This document shows, piece after piece, positions 1 through 10,926 of a DNA stretch of 26,983 bases. Position numbers and translations under genes: made by a program. Below the pieces are notes generated by a model. It saw only the letters and a list, made by a program, of their open reading frames with translations. It was not told the origin of the DNA and did no database searches. The number at the start of each line of letters is the position of its first letter. Positions within the stretch are counted from its first letter, which is position 1. The stretch comes from Macrocybe gigantea (lineage: Eukaryota > Basidiomycota > Agaricomycetes > Agaricales > Callistosporiaceae): positions 1-26,983 of the forward strand of contig SJRY01000186.1 in the NCBI GenBank assembly GCA_011319805.1, read 5' to 3'.

Positions 1-1517
1 CTCTCCGGGATTACCTTTGATAACGCTCGCTTGCCATGCATTCAAGAGCTCTGTTTACTACATTGAGAGGCGAGGCGGGGTGCGAGGAGGAAGACTCGAC
101 CTCTGACAGTATCTTTCCTAAAGGCGCTAGCTCCCACCCCAACGGGATCAAATACGACAGGTCTTCTATTGGCATTGGCAGAGCGCCCTGGACAGCCATG
201 GGTAAAAAATTCGTAGCCCTCAGTCCACAAGTGCACACACCAGCAATGAGCATGCTTTCCTTGGCTTCAGACCGCATGGTCCCGATGTTGATGAGGAGAG
301 CGTTGCATATACGACCAGGTCTTCCATTTCTCGCGGTTCCGTTGCCATGATAGGACTTCCTCCAACTGCCAAAGTCACATTCGCTGATTGCGTCGCAACA
401 ACTGTATTCGTTATCTAGCCCGTCAAAGGAGAGGTGCATTCAACCCAAATTTTGGAGGCACGACAAGCAGTCGGGAACCACCTACTTGGTGCACTAAGGG
501 ACTCTTCTCGCGAACAACGGTCATCAGACGAGCAACACCTTCGAGGATGGAATCTAGAGAAACCGCGCTCTGGAGGGACGGTTTCGTCATCTCTGACAAC
601 TGTTCCGAGAACCCGATTTGAATTCACGGGTTACTTTGGCCAGTCTTTCAGCCGCAACGCGGGGTTCAGGCGAGGCAACGATGTCTGATACTACTGCGAT
701 GCCGTCTAACGCGTGATTCGTGCGAGAAACACAACCGTGCAACGTTCGGAGCGCGTTCGTTGCCTTGATTCCGCCTGAGCATCAACGTGGCCTCGTCAGC
801 ATATCCGCCAGCGGAGAACAAGAAAACCGCGTACCGATACCGACAGCTTTGACTCCTGTGCCGTCAAGGGCCTCTAGCATCGCCCCGACCCCGCGAACGC
901 CTATGATTGGGTTGGTGAGCTGTTTCGTTTGGGTTCCCCAGACGGCGCCAATGCCGACGTAGTCCACTTTATCATGCACTGCCGCTCTGATATGCTCAAC
1001 GTTGTTGCAGGAGACGCCAATGATCGATCCACTCGGAAGGAGCGAGCGAGCAATAGAGACGGGCATATCTGTTTGGCCAAGATGGACACCGCGTGCCTTG
1101 ACGATGATGGCTACATCAACGCGATCGTTGATAATGACAGGAACTTTGTAACGGTCGCAGACTGCTTTTGTCTCTGAAGCGATTTGAATAAACTAGAGGG
1201 GCATGATGTTGTTGACCATTCGGATATCGGCAGCGCCAAGAGCATTGTGCGTCTCACTTCAGCGGTATCGCAGTGCTTTTCCCGGACCTGCACAAGAGTG
1301 ACGCCGCCTTGGAGGGACTGTTTTCCTCGCTTCAGTCTAATGCACATTTCCAAGCACAGTAAAGTATTCAACTTCTTCCAGAGATTGGAGATAGTCCTTG
1401 AAGCATGAAATCAGTAAGGGTCGCCGAGAATCGAATGTTACCCACTTTTCCGGGGGGTAAGAGATCACGCCCTGTAACAAGATATACGGAATAGTCAATA
1501 TCCCTACTCGTTTCCAT
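1..1517 (-). CDS. THI6: Thiamine biosynthetic bifunctional enzyme (thiamine-phosphate synthase / hydroxyethylthiazole kinase), 3' end outside window
   Basis: The N-terminal half is a thiamine-phosphate synthase, which joins HMP-PP to thiazole phosphate. Visible motifs are DYSVYLVTGRDLLPPG, GGVTLVQVREK, VPVIINDRVDVA, VDYVGIGAVWGT and KAVGIGG. The C-terminal half is a hydroxyethylthiazole kinase (ANVTLAVGGSPIM, NALLINIGTMRSE, RRPVVFDPVGVGAS, ASVIKGNPGE). Nine exons can be phased (minus): 1517-1446, 1396-1373, 1317-1258, 1192-835, 774-635, 599-486, 414-241, 187-101 and 50-1 onward; introns run 35-71 nt. The ATG at 1517 precedes the first conserved block by seven codons. One base appears to be missing at the AA/TT pair at 303-304, within the codons of YANALLINIG; adding one A restores the frame. 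The rest of the kinase domain lies beyond the left edge. The family call is certain; the exon ends are inferred from GT/AG and homology. Confidence 0.9.
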
Positions 1518-1817
1518 TGTCCTCGATATCAGAAAGGCGAAGGGTATCGCTTTTTTCGTAGAAGTCACGGTAAACCAGCAAAACGTCGACCCAGGCGATA
1601 GGTTGACGGCTTAGTCAGCATCTGGCTGTGAAGCTCAAGCTTCTCAGTGTGTTGTATTTCTTTTTCATTAAGATGATTATAGACATCCTTTAGCCTTTCT
1701 TTCCTTTTTACTGTACAGCGAGCCTAATTTACATTAGCATAGATAAAAACAGTGATAAAGACTTTCAATGCGCCTGTAAGTAGTACTATTAAAGATGAAT
1801 AAAATGATCCAAAGAAG
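1518..1817. promoter_or_regulatory. Intergenic spacer, presumed THI6 promoter
   Basis: 300 bp lie between the THI6 start and the stop of the next minus-strand gene. The spacer is AT-rich and has no coding signal. It contains a perfect inverted repeat GAAGCT-CA-AGCTTC at about 1630-1643. The promoter role is inferred from position only. I looked for a TPP riboswitch and did not find a complete aptamer. Confidence 0.35.
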
Positions 1818-3237
1818 TTATACAAAGAAGATATCTTCGGCTCGTCCACTGTCCGCGCCAAGCCGCAGTGCGACGACTTGCGAGCTCAGCTTGAATAACC
1901 ATTACCAACAAACACCTCTGCTCGCCTCGCCAGCTCCACGTCGGCCGCGACGGCCCAATCCCCTTCACCCCAGCGCAAGGGCACATTCCCCGAATGCGTG
2001 ACTCTCCGCATGGGCCCATTTTCCCAACCCGCTTCTGTCGCTCGGAGAGGGTTCCTCAACGCCGCTTCGAGCTTATAGTTTTGCCAGTACACGAGCGGGT
2101 GGTCCCACGCGCCGTCGTGCAGGACGTGCAGCGTGCGTAGGTGCGGCTTTGCGCGAGCAATGTGGTCGATGACGGAGATGATCCGCTTCAGCGAAGGGTA
2201 GCAATGTTCGAGCACAGACGTCGCATTCGAGGTGTCGAGAGCGGGAGGATAGATGGATGGTTGGGGACCGGAAGAGTGGCCCATGTTGTAAAACCCGAGC
2301 GGTCTGCTGCAAGACTGTGACAGTGACCTTCGAAGTCGCCTACAAAAGATAAGTCAGGAAACTGCATCGGGCCGAGACTCTTAGCTAGAGGAAACAGACC
2401 TCGTCGAAGGTGTATTGCAATATATGGCTCGCCTTCTCCACTCTTGGGATCGGGGCGGAGGTTTAATTCTCTCTGCGCTCGATGTGCGATGCCATCTATG
2501 CTCCCCGACCATTCAAAATGGCTATTGAGATATGCTTTGAAGCTCGGCCAGACATCGTGAAGGCGGGCGATGCCAGATAGCTACGTCACGCCAAAAAATG
2601 GATCAACGCCGTAAAACATAACGCCTGACGAAGAACGTACTCCCAGTTCAATATCCAATCATCTACGACGATGCATTTCTCCTTCCCACTCAACGTCTGA
2701 ACCGCATGCTGCCACTGGCTGTCGTGGTTCACGCGAAGGCGAACATGTTTAGTGTGTTCGGCCGGACACGCTTCGTCGAACACCACGGAGCTGACACTGT
2801 TTCTGGTGACGCCGCGGAGAAAAGAGGAAAGCGGCACTGTAGCCTTTTCACCGCGAGGACGCCAGACAAGAGGTTGATACATGTACACTCGGGACGATTG
2901 CAATGCCAGATGGTGGAACAGCAGTATCTCCTGCGCCTAGTTAGAGTGAAGGGCAAGGCGTTTAGCAGTCTGCTTCCCGAAACCTAGAACGTCTCTCCCC
3001 ACCTGGTTGTTAAATCCCGCTCCTTGCAGTTGCTTGAACATCACATACTTGCTGTCCCAGGTATTTCTGATAAATCGGCGAGACCTATCCAGCTCGATAT
3101 CAGACATCGCATGATAGATATCATACGATGGTCTGTTCTTGAGCCAGACGTAAGAAGATGAGGCCAAAGACGCATAGCAGCACCACTGCGACGACACGCA
3201 GAGGGCGTGAACGTGTTGGGAGGTAAAAGGTTGCCAT
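1818..3237 (-). CDS. O-fucosyltransferase-like type II membrane glycosyltransferase
   Basis: Predicted protein of about 401 aa. A short basic N-terminus is followed by one hydrophobic anchor (about residues 14-29, VVAVVLLCVFGLIFL), as in Golgi type II enzymes. The luminal part has motifs of the fungal GDP-fucose O-fucosyltransferase-like family: FKQLQGAGFNNQ, YQPLVWRPRGEKATVPL, DVWPSFKAYL, the probable nucleotide-sugar motif YIAIHLRRGDFEGHC, and VFVGNGYSS near the C-terminus. Exons (minus): 3237-3127, 3092-3003, 2936-2637, 2580-2400, 2339-1818. Intron 1 (34 nt) uses a GAG acceptor. Intron 3 uses a weak GTTCTT donor, because the better GTACGT 3 nt upstream is out of phase. Two single-base losses are needed, at the A/T run 2290-2293 and near 1890-1893. 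Substrate and donor sugar are not shown by the sequence. The 256-bp spacer upstream (3238-3493) is the likely promoter. Confidence 0.75.
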
Positions 3238-3493
3238 TTCGTGAACACCACTGCTAACTCCAAGGCGTCACGGCGAGAAAAGTTATTCGTAAATTAGATG
3301 GGCCTTTTGGGGTATGTTTATGAGGTGCAGTCCGATAATTTCATCGCCCGGCAGGTGTGATGCTGGCGGAATGAATAAGAGCAACGAGACATGAACGTCA
3401 ACCGCCTGCACAGGACCAGCTCTTGATGTAATCAAAACACAATCACAACGCACATGTGTCGTTTCTCCAGAATAACACATATTCTACTCTATC

Positions 3494-6119
3494 TTACCAT
3501 ATCCTCTTCACCATAGTATAACGCGTCAGGTCCTCCAACTTGACCCTCTCCTTTTTTCCGCCTTGACCAGGCTTATTTTCTCCCGACTCGGCGGTTCGAG
3601 GCGCGTCGTCCTGGTCGTTGTCCAAGTACGACTTCAGCTGCTTGTTGTACACTCGCTCCTCCTTGCCTTCTCCGATGGGATCCCTACCAAAGTCGTTCAC
3701 CTTGTCTGAGACAGCCCGTTCCTCCATGCTAGCACGGCGTTTTGTCGCATAGCTCAACAGATTCACCCCTACGATGATCTTCACGACAACGAAGCTGAAA
3801 GACCCGATGCAAAGAAGTCAGAAATGCTAAATGCATATGCAGCAACTACATAAGTGACGCACCATAGCCAAACTACTATTCCCATCACAATCCAAGTCAG
3901 ATAATGCACAACATCGGCATTTGACATCTGAGGCATGCTCCATGACATCGATATCGTAGGCCGGAGAGACCTGCCAAACAGCAGACTAATAGATGTGAGC
4001 CGATGAGTACAGCCAATATCGCCAACGGCATCGAAGCAAAGCCTAATCGTCGGGCCACTAAAGGCGACTGATCGACATAAGAATGCTATGTAGCGAGCAT
4101 ACGAGTTAAACCATGAACCTGATTCCATGTTTACTGACTCACTTTCCGTGCGCCTCGCCGGCCCACAGCGCTTCCGCTTGCGAGATCTTGGCAGAGCACA
4201 TCCGTGTATCGTTCGTAAACCGATGGCCTTATGTGGTTGAACTTTGTGATAAAGGCATGTTTAAGCCAATCCACCAGCATTTCGGAAATCATCACAGTCA
4301 ATACGGGCTAATTCGGAAATCACAAAAAATCAGCTCATGCTCCTGAGATGTTGGGTAAACAACTCACATAAGATATGGTCCAGAGGACGTTATTTCCTCT
4401 AAACCAGCCAAAGCTCTTTGGGAGAACGAAGCCTTCGGAGAAGTCAAACTCGGAGCCGCTAAGCTCAATCAAATTCCTGAAAGCGACGACAGATAGCATA
4501 AGCGCCAGAGAGAATCGTTCAACGATATCTGAAGAACATCATTGACTCAAACCGTCAGAAATTTGAGATTGCTAAAGAGGAGTCACCTGCACAGGTAATC
4601 TGGAAAAGGTTATCCTTTTCAAACTTCTTAAACACGCTTCCTTTGATCTCCACAAACTGATTGGAAACGAGGAGCGTCAAAAGAGCGTGATCATAAGAAT
4701 TAACTGCCACGTTGAGAGAAATCAACTGGTAGACCATCAGTAGAGCATGGGCAACTGTTGAAGGCTCAGACGGTGAATGCAAAAAGCGAACCATAAAAAA
4801 AATCCTTACCATTGTAACAAGTGGCAAGGATGAAGTACAGAAATGGACGGAAGGTGTGGGTGGAGACGGTTCTCCGATGTGATAGAGGCTCTAATGTTGA
4901 TCTTGAAAATAAACAATCTAGGATGTCTTGCCCAATAGACGCGCATAGGCGATCACCAATCTAGGAAAAGAGAATATGAATCGGTGAGCGTGTTGAACCC
5001 AGCAAGAGTATCGTGCAAAAGAGAAGGCAAAGTTCACCAAAAATCGTAGAAAGACAGCGTACCTCGAGTGCGTTAAATATTACATATAATTTGATGGTAT
5101 CTTGTCCACGTATTGTGTGATAAATCTTGCTGGCATCGGTAAGTGGCATCAGTATCATTATAGAAATAACAAGGAGGAGGGCGCGTAGGATGTCGGCTTT
5201 TTGCGAAGGTGGAAGAGGTGGGGCTGAGCGCCGAAATACGTTGAGTGATAATCGAATACACGCGAGGAGAAACCTGATGGGTAATATCGTGAATGTGTAG
5301 AGGAACGAATCAAAGCAAAGGATGAAGCCGAAGCCAATAATCTGGGTAGGTAGGTTAATAATCAACAGCATTGAAGAGTATCATAGATGTACATGCCTTT
5401 TCCATCGCAAGAGGGATGCTCAAAAAATTGCTGACTCTCTCCCATTTCAACTCCTGATGCGAGTCAAAGTCTGTTGCCAGCAATTCCTCCCTCAAATAGT
5501 CCCATAAAGAGAATGGAGGTGTGAAACCCGAAGCAGATGTGGAGATGGATGCTGACATCGGGAGCGGCGAGTGCTCATTGGGAACCCGCGCTTCTGCTGC
5601 AGACAAACCAGCAGGCATAGAAGCCGATTCGGGACCGAATGGACGCGATATCGGGGACGGGGAGATGGGCGAAGGCGGCAATGAGGAATACAGCAACGGC
5701 ATCGGCCTTCCTCGTTCCTCCTCTTCCTCGTCCGACCTCCGACGCTCCTCCTTGTGGTACACCGTCATCCGCTGCGTAAAAGAGCGAGACTGCTCGATCG
5801 TCGGCGCCAGCCGCCGGCTGCGTTTCAGTGCCTCGGCGTCTTCCAAGTCAGACGCATCGCTCAGACTATTCCTATACTGATGCCGGTGGCGGAGCGAGAT
5901 CCTGGAAGTAGAAGGCGGAGGACTGAGAGAGGACTGCCTTCCCCCGCTCGTTTGAGGCCTTACGGCAGACTGGACAAAGGAGGTTAGCGAGTTGTAGTTG
6001 TTCCAGCCGTTTGTAATTCCGGTCGGCGAGTTCGACGAGAAACGCCGTCGCAGTTTTCGCCGTCTCGTACTGTTTGGAGGCGATGAAGTCGGTGTGAATG
6101 ACGACGATACCATCGCCAT
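3494..6119 (-). CDS. TAPT1/Emp65-family ER membrane protein
   Basis: Nine exons join into one uninterrupted frame of 703 aa: 6119-5397, 5341-5063, 4960-4810, 4754-4587, 4528-4368, 4307-4143, 4085-3987, 3927-3863, 3794-3494. The roughly 200 N-terminal residues are Ser/Pro/Arg-rich and probably disordered. The conserved part starts at SLWDYLREELLATDFDSHQE, followed by GFGFILCFDSFLYTFTILPI, IRGQDTIKLYVIFNALE, SIGQDILDCLFS and NQFVEIKGSVFKKF. It then has several membrane segments (for example HYLTWIVMGIVVWLCFVVVK) and a charged tail ending LTRYTMVKRIW. Family members are multi-pass proteins linked to ER and ciliary/Golgi functions; the precise role here is unknown. Intron 1 appears to be GC-AG. 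The seventh intron has two in-phase donors, 3986 (GTCTGC) or 4010 (GTACTC), giving 703 or 695 aa. ATG 6119 is the first in frame; 6113 is also possible. Confidence 0.88.
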
Positions 6120-7110
6120 ACCGCTATAGCTTAATGCCACGATAACGCAGGGTGCTGTGCCGCTTTCGTCTTGTGGCTTACGAGTAGGAAATGGTCATGG
6201 TGTTGTATCCGCAGGACAGTGCCAAACATCTTCGCGCCTCTCACGTGCTTCCCAGCAACAACCTCAACCCCTGATTCGTGTTTAGTGTTCGTTCTTCTCC
6301 GACTCCGTCAACAACGCAAACGGGTTACGTTCGCCAGGAACTGGGAGAAATGGACATATTGAGAAGAATGCGGATCATATAACATGGCATGGCGTTGAAA
6401 AACAAACATGATGAAGGCATGACTGATACGTAAAAAGGCATGGAGCAATTTGTCTCGCGAAGGAGATGAATTCGCGTCGTATCTGCAATCTGTTTTTCTT
6501 GGATAATGTTGCCAGAGAAGCAGTCATTGGAAAAACAAAGCAACCACTACGCGAAAATCGCGAAAGCAAGAACTGTCGAAAAAGCAGAGCACAAAGAAAG
6601 CAGATAACAAAGAGAACGAATCAAAGGAGAAAGGGAGAGAACAAGGTAGCAAAGGAATGGAATTGCTGACAAGGAAGTGCCAGAACAAACGAAAACCGAG
6701 AGAATGAAAGGATTGCGAGTGGTACGGAAGGAGATTTAAAGCGAGTAAATCCAATCGGTTACCTTACCCTACGCCGTTGCACTCCATCGTAGTAAAGACA
6801 CCGACGTGGAGGCGAGTCGTCAGTTTATCCACGCGTCTCCAACACGCTAAAGGATAAACTACCCCTGCTTCCCGCGTCTTGCGAGAACCCGAGCGAGCCA
6901 CCCAGTGCCCGATGCAGAGCATTCCGCGGCGACACCTCACTCAGGCGGCAGCACGCGGACAAGGGTTGCAGAAACTAGAGTCGGGGCTGCTTCCACCCGA
7001 GATCACTGACCCATAGGCATCGGCGATACACGATCTGGTGTATGCCGTGAATGTGATTGGGTGGGGGCATATGGTTCTTCGTGCTCATCTTCTCCAGCTC
7101 CCCTGGCTCG
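6120..7110. other. Intergenic region, no gene supported
   Basis: About 990 bp lie between the TAPT1 start and the stop of the next minus-strand gene. It should hold the TAPT1 promoter and 5' UTR and the 3' UTR of the gene to the right. Only short frames without recognisable motifs or codon bias occur. A purine-rich plus strand at about 6530-6740 explains the short hydrophobic frames read on the minus strand. I see no RNA gene or repeat. Confidence 0.5.
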
Positions 7111-8176
7111 TCACTTGGACCCAGTTTTCACGTTCGCCTTCGACACCTGCGCTCTCTTCTTCTCTTCCTTCTTGAGGATCTTCGCTAAGGCCACACACTC
7201 CTCGCTACCTTCGGGCCCCCACTTCGCAACGGGAGATTGTCCAACACCTTGGCCGCGTCAGACCGGACGCGCTGGAGGTGTGCGGCCGCAACATGTGGGC
7301 TCCGGGCGAAACGCATGATATCCGCATTGCTCGCACTCGTATCGGTTGTCAATCCAGTGCCCCGAGACGCGAGCGAATGTTTTGGGGCAGGCGTATTCGT
7401 GCCTTCGCGCTTTGGCATCGCCGCTTTCGGCGATGCTTGTCGTTCAAAACCGAGTGCTTTGGCAAGGCTCCTTCCATGCCAGGAGACGGAGGGGCCGTCC
7501 TGCGGGTGCAGACGACTCCGTCCCGCACTGCTTCCCATGTCGCGGTCGGCTTCTTTGGTGTGGACAGGCTGGATGCCTGGGCTATGTGTGTGGGCATGAC
7601 AGGCGTGATTCCGGCGTTCGCAGGGTGTCGCAGTGGACTATTCCGCACTGGAGATCGGCTTTGCGAAGGCCCAGCGACTTCGGCCCCGCCCGGACGTGGG
7701 ATCCGGCTCTTCTCTTTCTGCTTTTGGAGGCGCAACGGTTGTACGGGTGGCAGACTTTTCTGAAACAAAAGTCGGCGGAAGATGAATGGTTGCTTGCGCT
7801 CGATTTCAAAATCAAAACTCACATATAATCCCTCGACGCCATCATCTTCTTCGTCATCGTTGAACAAGGCTCGGTATCTGGTCGGTATATCTCGGTGAGC
7901 CTTGTCCTCAGGACCGATGATGGTAATGGGGCATATGTCTTCGACTTTGATCAGCTTTTCGCGCCTGCGAAGGGGGCGAGGGCGGGAAATTGGCGGTCTC
8001 CCTTCGCTCTTGCCCGCTGATGCGGGCCTGGTCGGAGTTGAATGAATGACGGGCTTGGAAGCCGTCGCAGTCCTGCGAACATTCAACGGATAAGATTCAT
8101 GGGCGACAGAAGAGCTAACTGCCAGTGGAACATACTGGCTGAAGGCTCTGGACTGAATCTTCTTGAATTGATCCAT
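7111..8176 (-). CDS. Uncharacterised Pro/Ser/Arg-rich protein with basic C-terminal tail
   Basis: I do not recognise this protein. The ATG at 8176 (MDQFKKIQSRAFS) starts a frame that, with two single-base losses restored (TTT run at 7458-7460; TT at 7236-7237), gives 355 aa. Contents in order: a low-complexity Pro/Arg region, an ordered-looking block (EKLIKVEDICPITIIGPEDK), an acidic patch (DDEEDDGVEGLYVSFDFEIE), a long disordered stretch, and a C-terminal segment (QRVRSDAAKVL, SPVAKWGPEGSEECVALAKI) ending in a Lys-rich tail. The C-terminal block reads as real coding sequence in three successive frames, which is why I join them. The frame stays open upstream to 8392 with an ATG at 8260, but that part looks like a leader or intron. 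No catalytic motif is visible; a nuclear or scaffold role would be a guess. Confidence 0.6.
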
Positions 8177-8753
8177 GGCTTCTTTATATGTAGTGCTATG
8201 TTGTATGATACCTTTATGATGATTATGACTCTTTCGAAAGAAAGACTCGTTTGAGCGCATCCTTTTAAACTGTCTAGTCAAAGCGGGTCTGGCCCAACAC
8301 CAACCCGCTTGGACCCATTGTTCATTGCCATAATGGCGCACCAAGAAAAGACAAAGGCCAAGGACATTATCATGGCATTTGTATTCTGTCAAAGATTCTG
8401 CCCATCTTGAATGCTCGAACGGGAGAATCGGCTATTGAAGGCCAAATATTCATAACCGTCGGATGGAGCAAAGTGATCCACAGAGCCGAAAGAGAATGGA
8501 GTGAATAGCCACATAACGCAGAAATACGAGAGGGAAGCACTCGAAAACCAGGACGCTGAACTCGTCGCAATCGAGACGCGGGTGACGCGCGACACGAAAA
8601 CACGACACGCTGATAGGACGCGATTGCACGTGATATGAACGCGTTGACGCGCCTGATGCGGCGGAGTTTGAAAAGCGTGGATTTATTTACGAGCTCAGGG
8701 TCTGGCCGACGCTTCTTCAACCAACCATCCACCATCGACGGGTCCCGACGATC
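8177..8753. promoter_or_regulatory. Divergent promoter region between the uncharacterised gene and CDC6
   Basis: 577 bp between divergent start codons. Its CDC6-proximal part carries a cluster of ACGCG motifs, listed separately. The part near 8180-8260 is AT-rich and may be the leader or a first intron of the minus-strand gene. Confidence 0.5.
8576..8651 (+). promoter_or_regulatory. Cluster of MluI cell-cycle boxes (MBF sites) upstream of CDC6
   Basis: ACGCG occurs at 8576-8580, 8585-8589, 8618-8622, 8639-8643 (extended to the palindrome ACGCGT, 8639-8644) and 8647-8651: five sites in 76 bp, ending about 100 bp before the CDC6 ATG. ACGCGT is the binding site of the MBF (Mbp1/Swi6 or Res/Cdc10) G1/S factor, which drives CDC6/cdc18 in yeasts. 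MBF control here is inferred from motif and gene identity. Confidence 0.6.
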
Positions 8754-10926
8754 ATGCAGGCAACTCGCGTCACCCGCAGCTCTGTCCTAGGCAAGAGGGC
8801 TCACCAGCAAGACCCGTCGATGCAAGCTCCAGCCGTCCAAACCGCCGCCAACGCGGCCTGCGAACAGCAACTCCAGACCCCAGACCCGTCTCCAAATGCC
8901 AAGCGACCCAGGACCTCTTTCAGCTCTCTCGATGGTGAAGCCAACAAGGAGAATGTACCGCCCTATGTTCCACAACTTGTCAACGCCGAAGCAGCCTCGC
9001 CACGTACCACCCGGTCGCTCCGCCGTACCACGACAATCGACGCTGGTTCACCGCCGCGTGCCACTGCAAGTAAGGTTGCTTCCTACCATTTTCTTTGCAT
9101 TTATCTTACCATACCTGCCATGCAGCCCCCAGGAGACACGCGTCCATGTCCAGCATTCCGTCTACCCCCAGTAATGATGTTGCTCACATGGCTATTGCTA
9201 CGCCTCCTCCTACGCCGCCTACATCTATATTGCCGCTACATGCTCGTGCGCGTGCTTTGCTTCGATCTACATCCAACAGTGCTTCACAGCAACTTGCCGG
9301 ACGCGACTCAGAACGCGCCATTATCAAGAATTTCCTTGTGACATTTCTCGATGAAAATGCCATCGACGTAGACTCCCAGCAGACCTGCCTCTACATCTCA
9401 GGCTCTCCGGGAACCGGTAAAACCGCTCTCGTGAACTCTATTCTTCGTTCGCTTTCGAATGACATGAAGGTTGTCTTCATCAACTGCATGGGACTTACGA
9501 ATCTCGAGGCTTTGTGGGATCGATTACTAGAAGAGCTGAGCGTTAGCAAAAAGACGAAGACGTACAAAATCCAGAAATCCAAAGGCCGGGATGCCGTTGA
9601 AGCTGCATTGGCAGTCCTTGGCATCAAGTGGTGTGTTCGCCGATATTTGATGCATATGACCGTCGCTGATCGTAGTGCAGTGTCGTTGTATTGGACGAAT
9701 TGGATTATGTGACTTCGAGCAGCCAGTCCTTTTCTGCTCTTTTCTCTCTCCTAAATTCGAATGCATCTCTGCTTCGCCTCATTGGCATTGCCAATACTCA
9801 TACGTTGACATCAGCGTCAACGTCTACTTTGTCCGTTGCTGACTCCGCCAATGTCAAGACCTTGCACTTTGCCCCTTATACGCCCGCTCAGCTTCTAGAG
9901 ATTCTCCAGGCGCGTCTTTCGCCATTGTATGAATCGGCGGATGGGGATCAGAGGACGACAGCGAATATGAAGAAACTCTTGCCTACCCAGCTTTAACTTT
10001 GCTCACGAAAAAAATCGCGGCAATGACGGGAGATGTCAGGAGCCTCTTCGAGGTTCTACGAGGCGCGATTGACCTCGCAGTTGCTGCACCAGGTTCCACA
10101 CCGGCGTCTCCTACGAAATCTAACGATTCCCTAGAGACCTCATTGCCCACAGTAACTCCTACACACATTCTTGCAGCTCTCAAGGCCTACGCTCCTTCGT
10201 CGGCGTCAAAGTCCGTTTCGGGCTCATCCATTGCTACTTCAACGACTACGAGCAACAGCGAAACAGTGGCCAAAGTGTCCAGCCTTGGCCTTCAGGCTCG
10301 TCTTGTTCTTCTCTGCGTCCTGCTCGCATCCAAGCGTATAGATGCCGGTCTCAGTATCCATCGTCTGTCTCGGCATCCCCGAAGAAGGGTGCAAGTCCTG
10401 CCACAAAGCGTTCGTCTTCTGTTCCAGCATTGCCTAATTCCAGTGTCGCTATCGATCCCAATCAGCTCCACGTATTCTATTCCGCCGCATTGACCAGAGG
10501 AAGTGGAGGCGTATTCGACCCCGTCTCAAGAAGCGAGTTTGGCGACCTCATCGGAGTCCTGGAGGGTACAGGTCTTGTCAGCTTGAAAGGCTCCATGACG
10601 TCGTCGGCAAAGTCCATTGCAGGAGCTCGCCGAGCCTTTGGACGATCCGCCTCGTTCTCTGCTGCTGGGGCTTTGGAGGCTCCGGCAAGGGCAAGAGCGG
10701 AGTGTGTGAGCTGTTTCTCGTCAACGGTATCCGACGCGACGAGATTTTGAGGGGCTTGGGTGTGCTTGCATCATCCTCGGGCGAAGGCCACGATGTCGAT
10801 GTCCAGGAAGAAGAGGTCCGAGCGATTTGGGAACGTGAAGTGTGCAGGATCACAAAGGACCTTAAAAACCAGGGCATCGAGAAAGAGAAGACCTCGGATG
10901 TCTTTGAAGGTGCTTATGTCCGCTGA
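8754..10926 (+). CDS. CDC6: Cell division control protein 6, DNA replication licensing AAA+ ATPase
   Basis: CDC6 binds ORC on origin DNA and loads MCM2-7. Exons 8754-9069, 9126-9630 and 9681-10926 give 689 aa if three lost bases are restored (CCC at 9986-9988, CC at 10358-10359, GGGG at 10667-10670); the three losses cancel, so the final frame ends normally at 10926. The N-terminal 110 residues are disordered, with CDK-type sites (QTPDPSPNAKRPR, SPRTTR) and a KEN box (NKENVPP), the APC/C-Cdh1 degron. The AAA+ core shows LAGRDSERAII, Walker A SGSPGTGKTAL, Walker B VVVLDELDYV and sensor 1 LIGIANTHT, then KKIAAMTGDVRSLFEVLRGA. The C-terminal winged helix includes LGLQARLVLLCVLLASKRID, VFYSAALTRG and LIGVLEGTGLVSLKG. 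Introns of 56 and 50 nt are phased. The KEN-bearing N-terminus and Cdc6-like core favour CDC6 over ORC1. Confidence 0.9.

Noticed and set aside
1518..1817. Possible TPP riboswitch upstream of THI6
   Set aside because: CTGAGA (minus, 1642-1647) and ACCCTT (1540-1545) are present, but the paired CCTGA element and the pairing stems are missing and the spacing is wrong.
5521..5987. Plus-strand frames opposite the TAPT1 N-terminus
   Set aside because: Mirror of the Ser/Arg-rich TAPT1 exon 1 on the other strand; no motif of their own.
6466..6754. Short frames on both strands in the 6.1-7.1 kb spacer
   Set aside because: They are explained by a purine-rich tract; Lys/Arg-rich on one strand and hydrophobic on the other, without start context or motifs.
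1..10926. Calling THI6, the fucosyltransferase-like gene and CDC6 pseudogenes
   Set aside because: Each break is one base in a short run, with otherwise intact motifs and splice sites. CDC6 is expected to be essential. Errors in the sequence are likelier.
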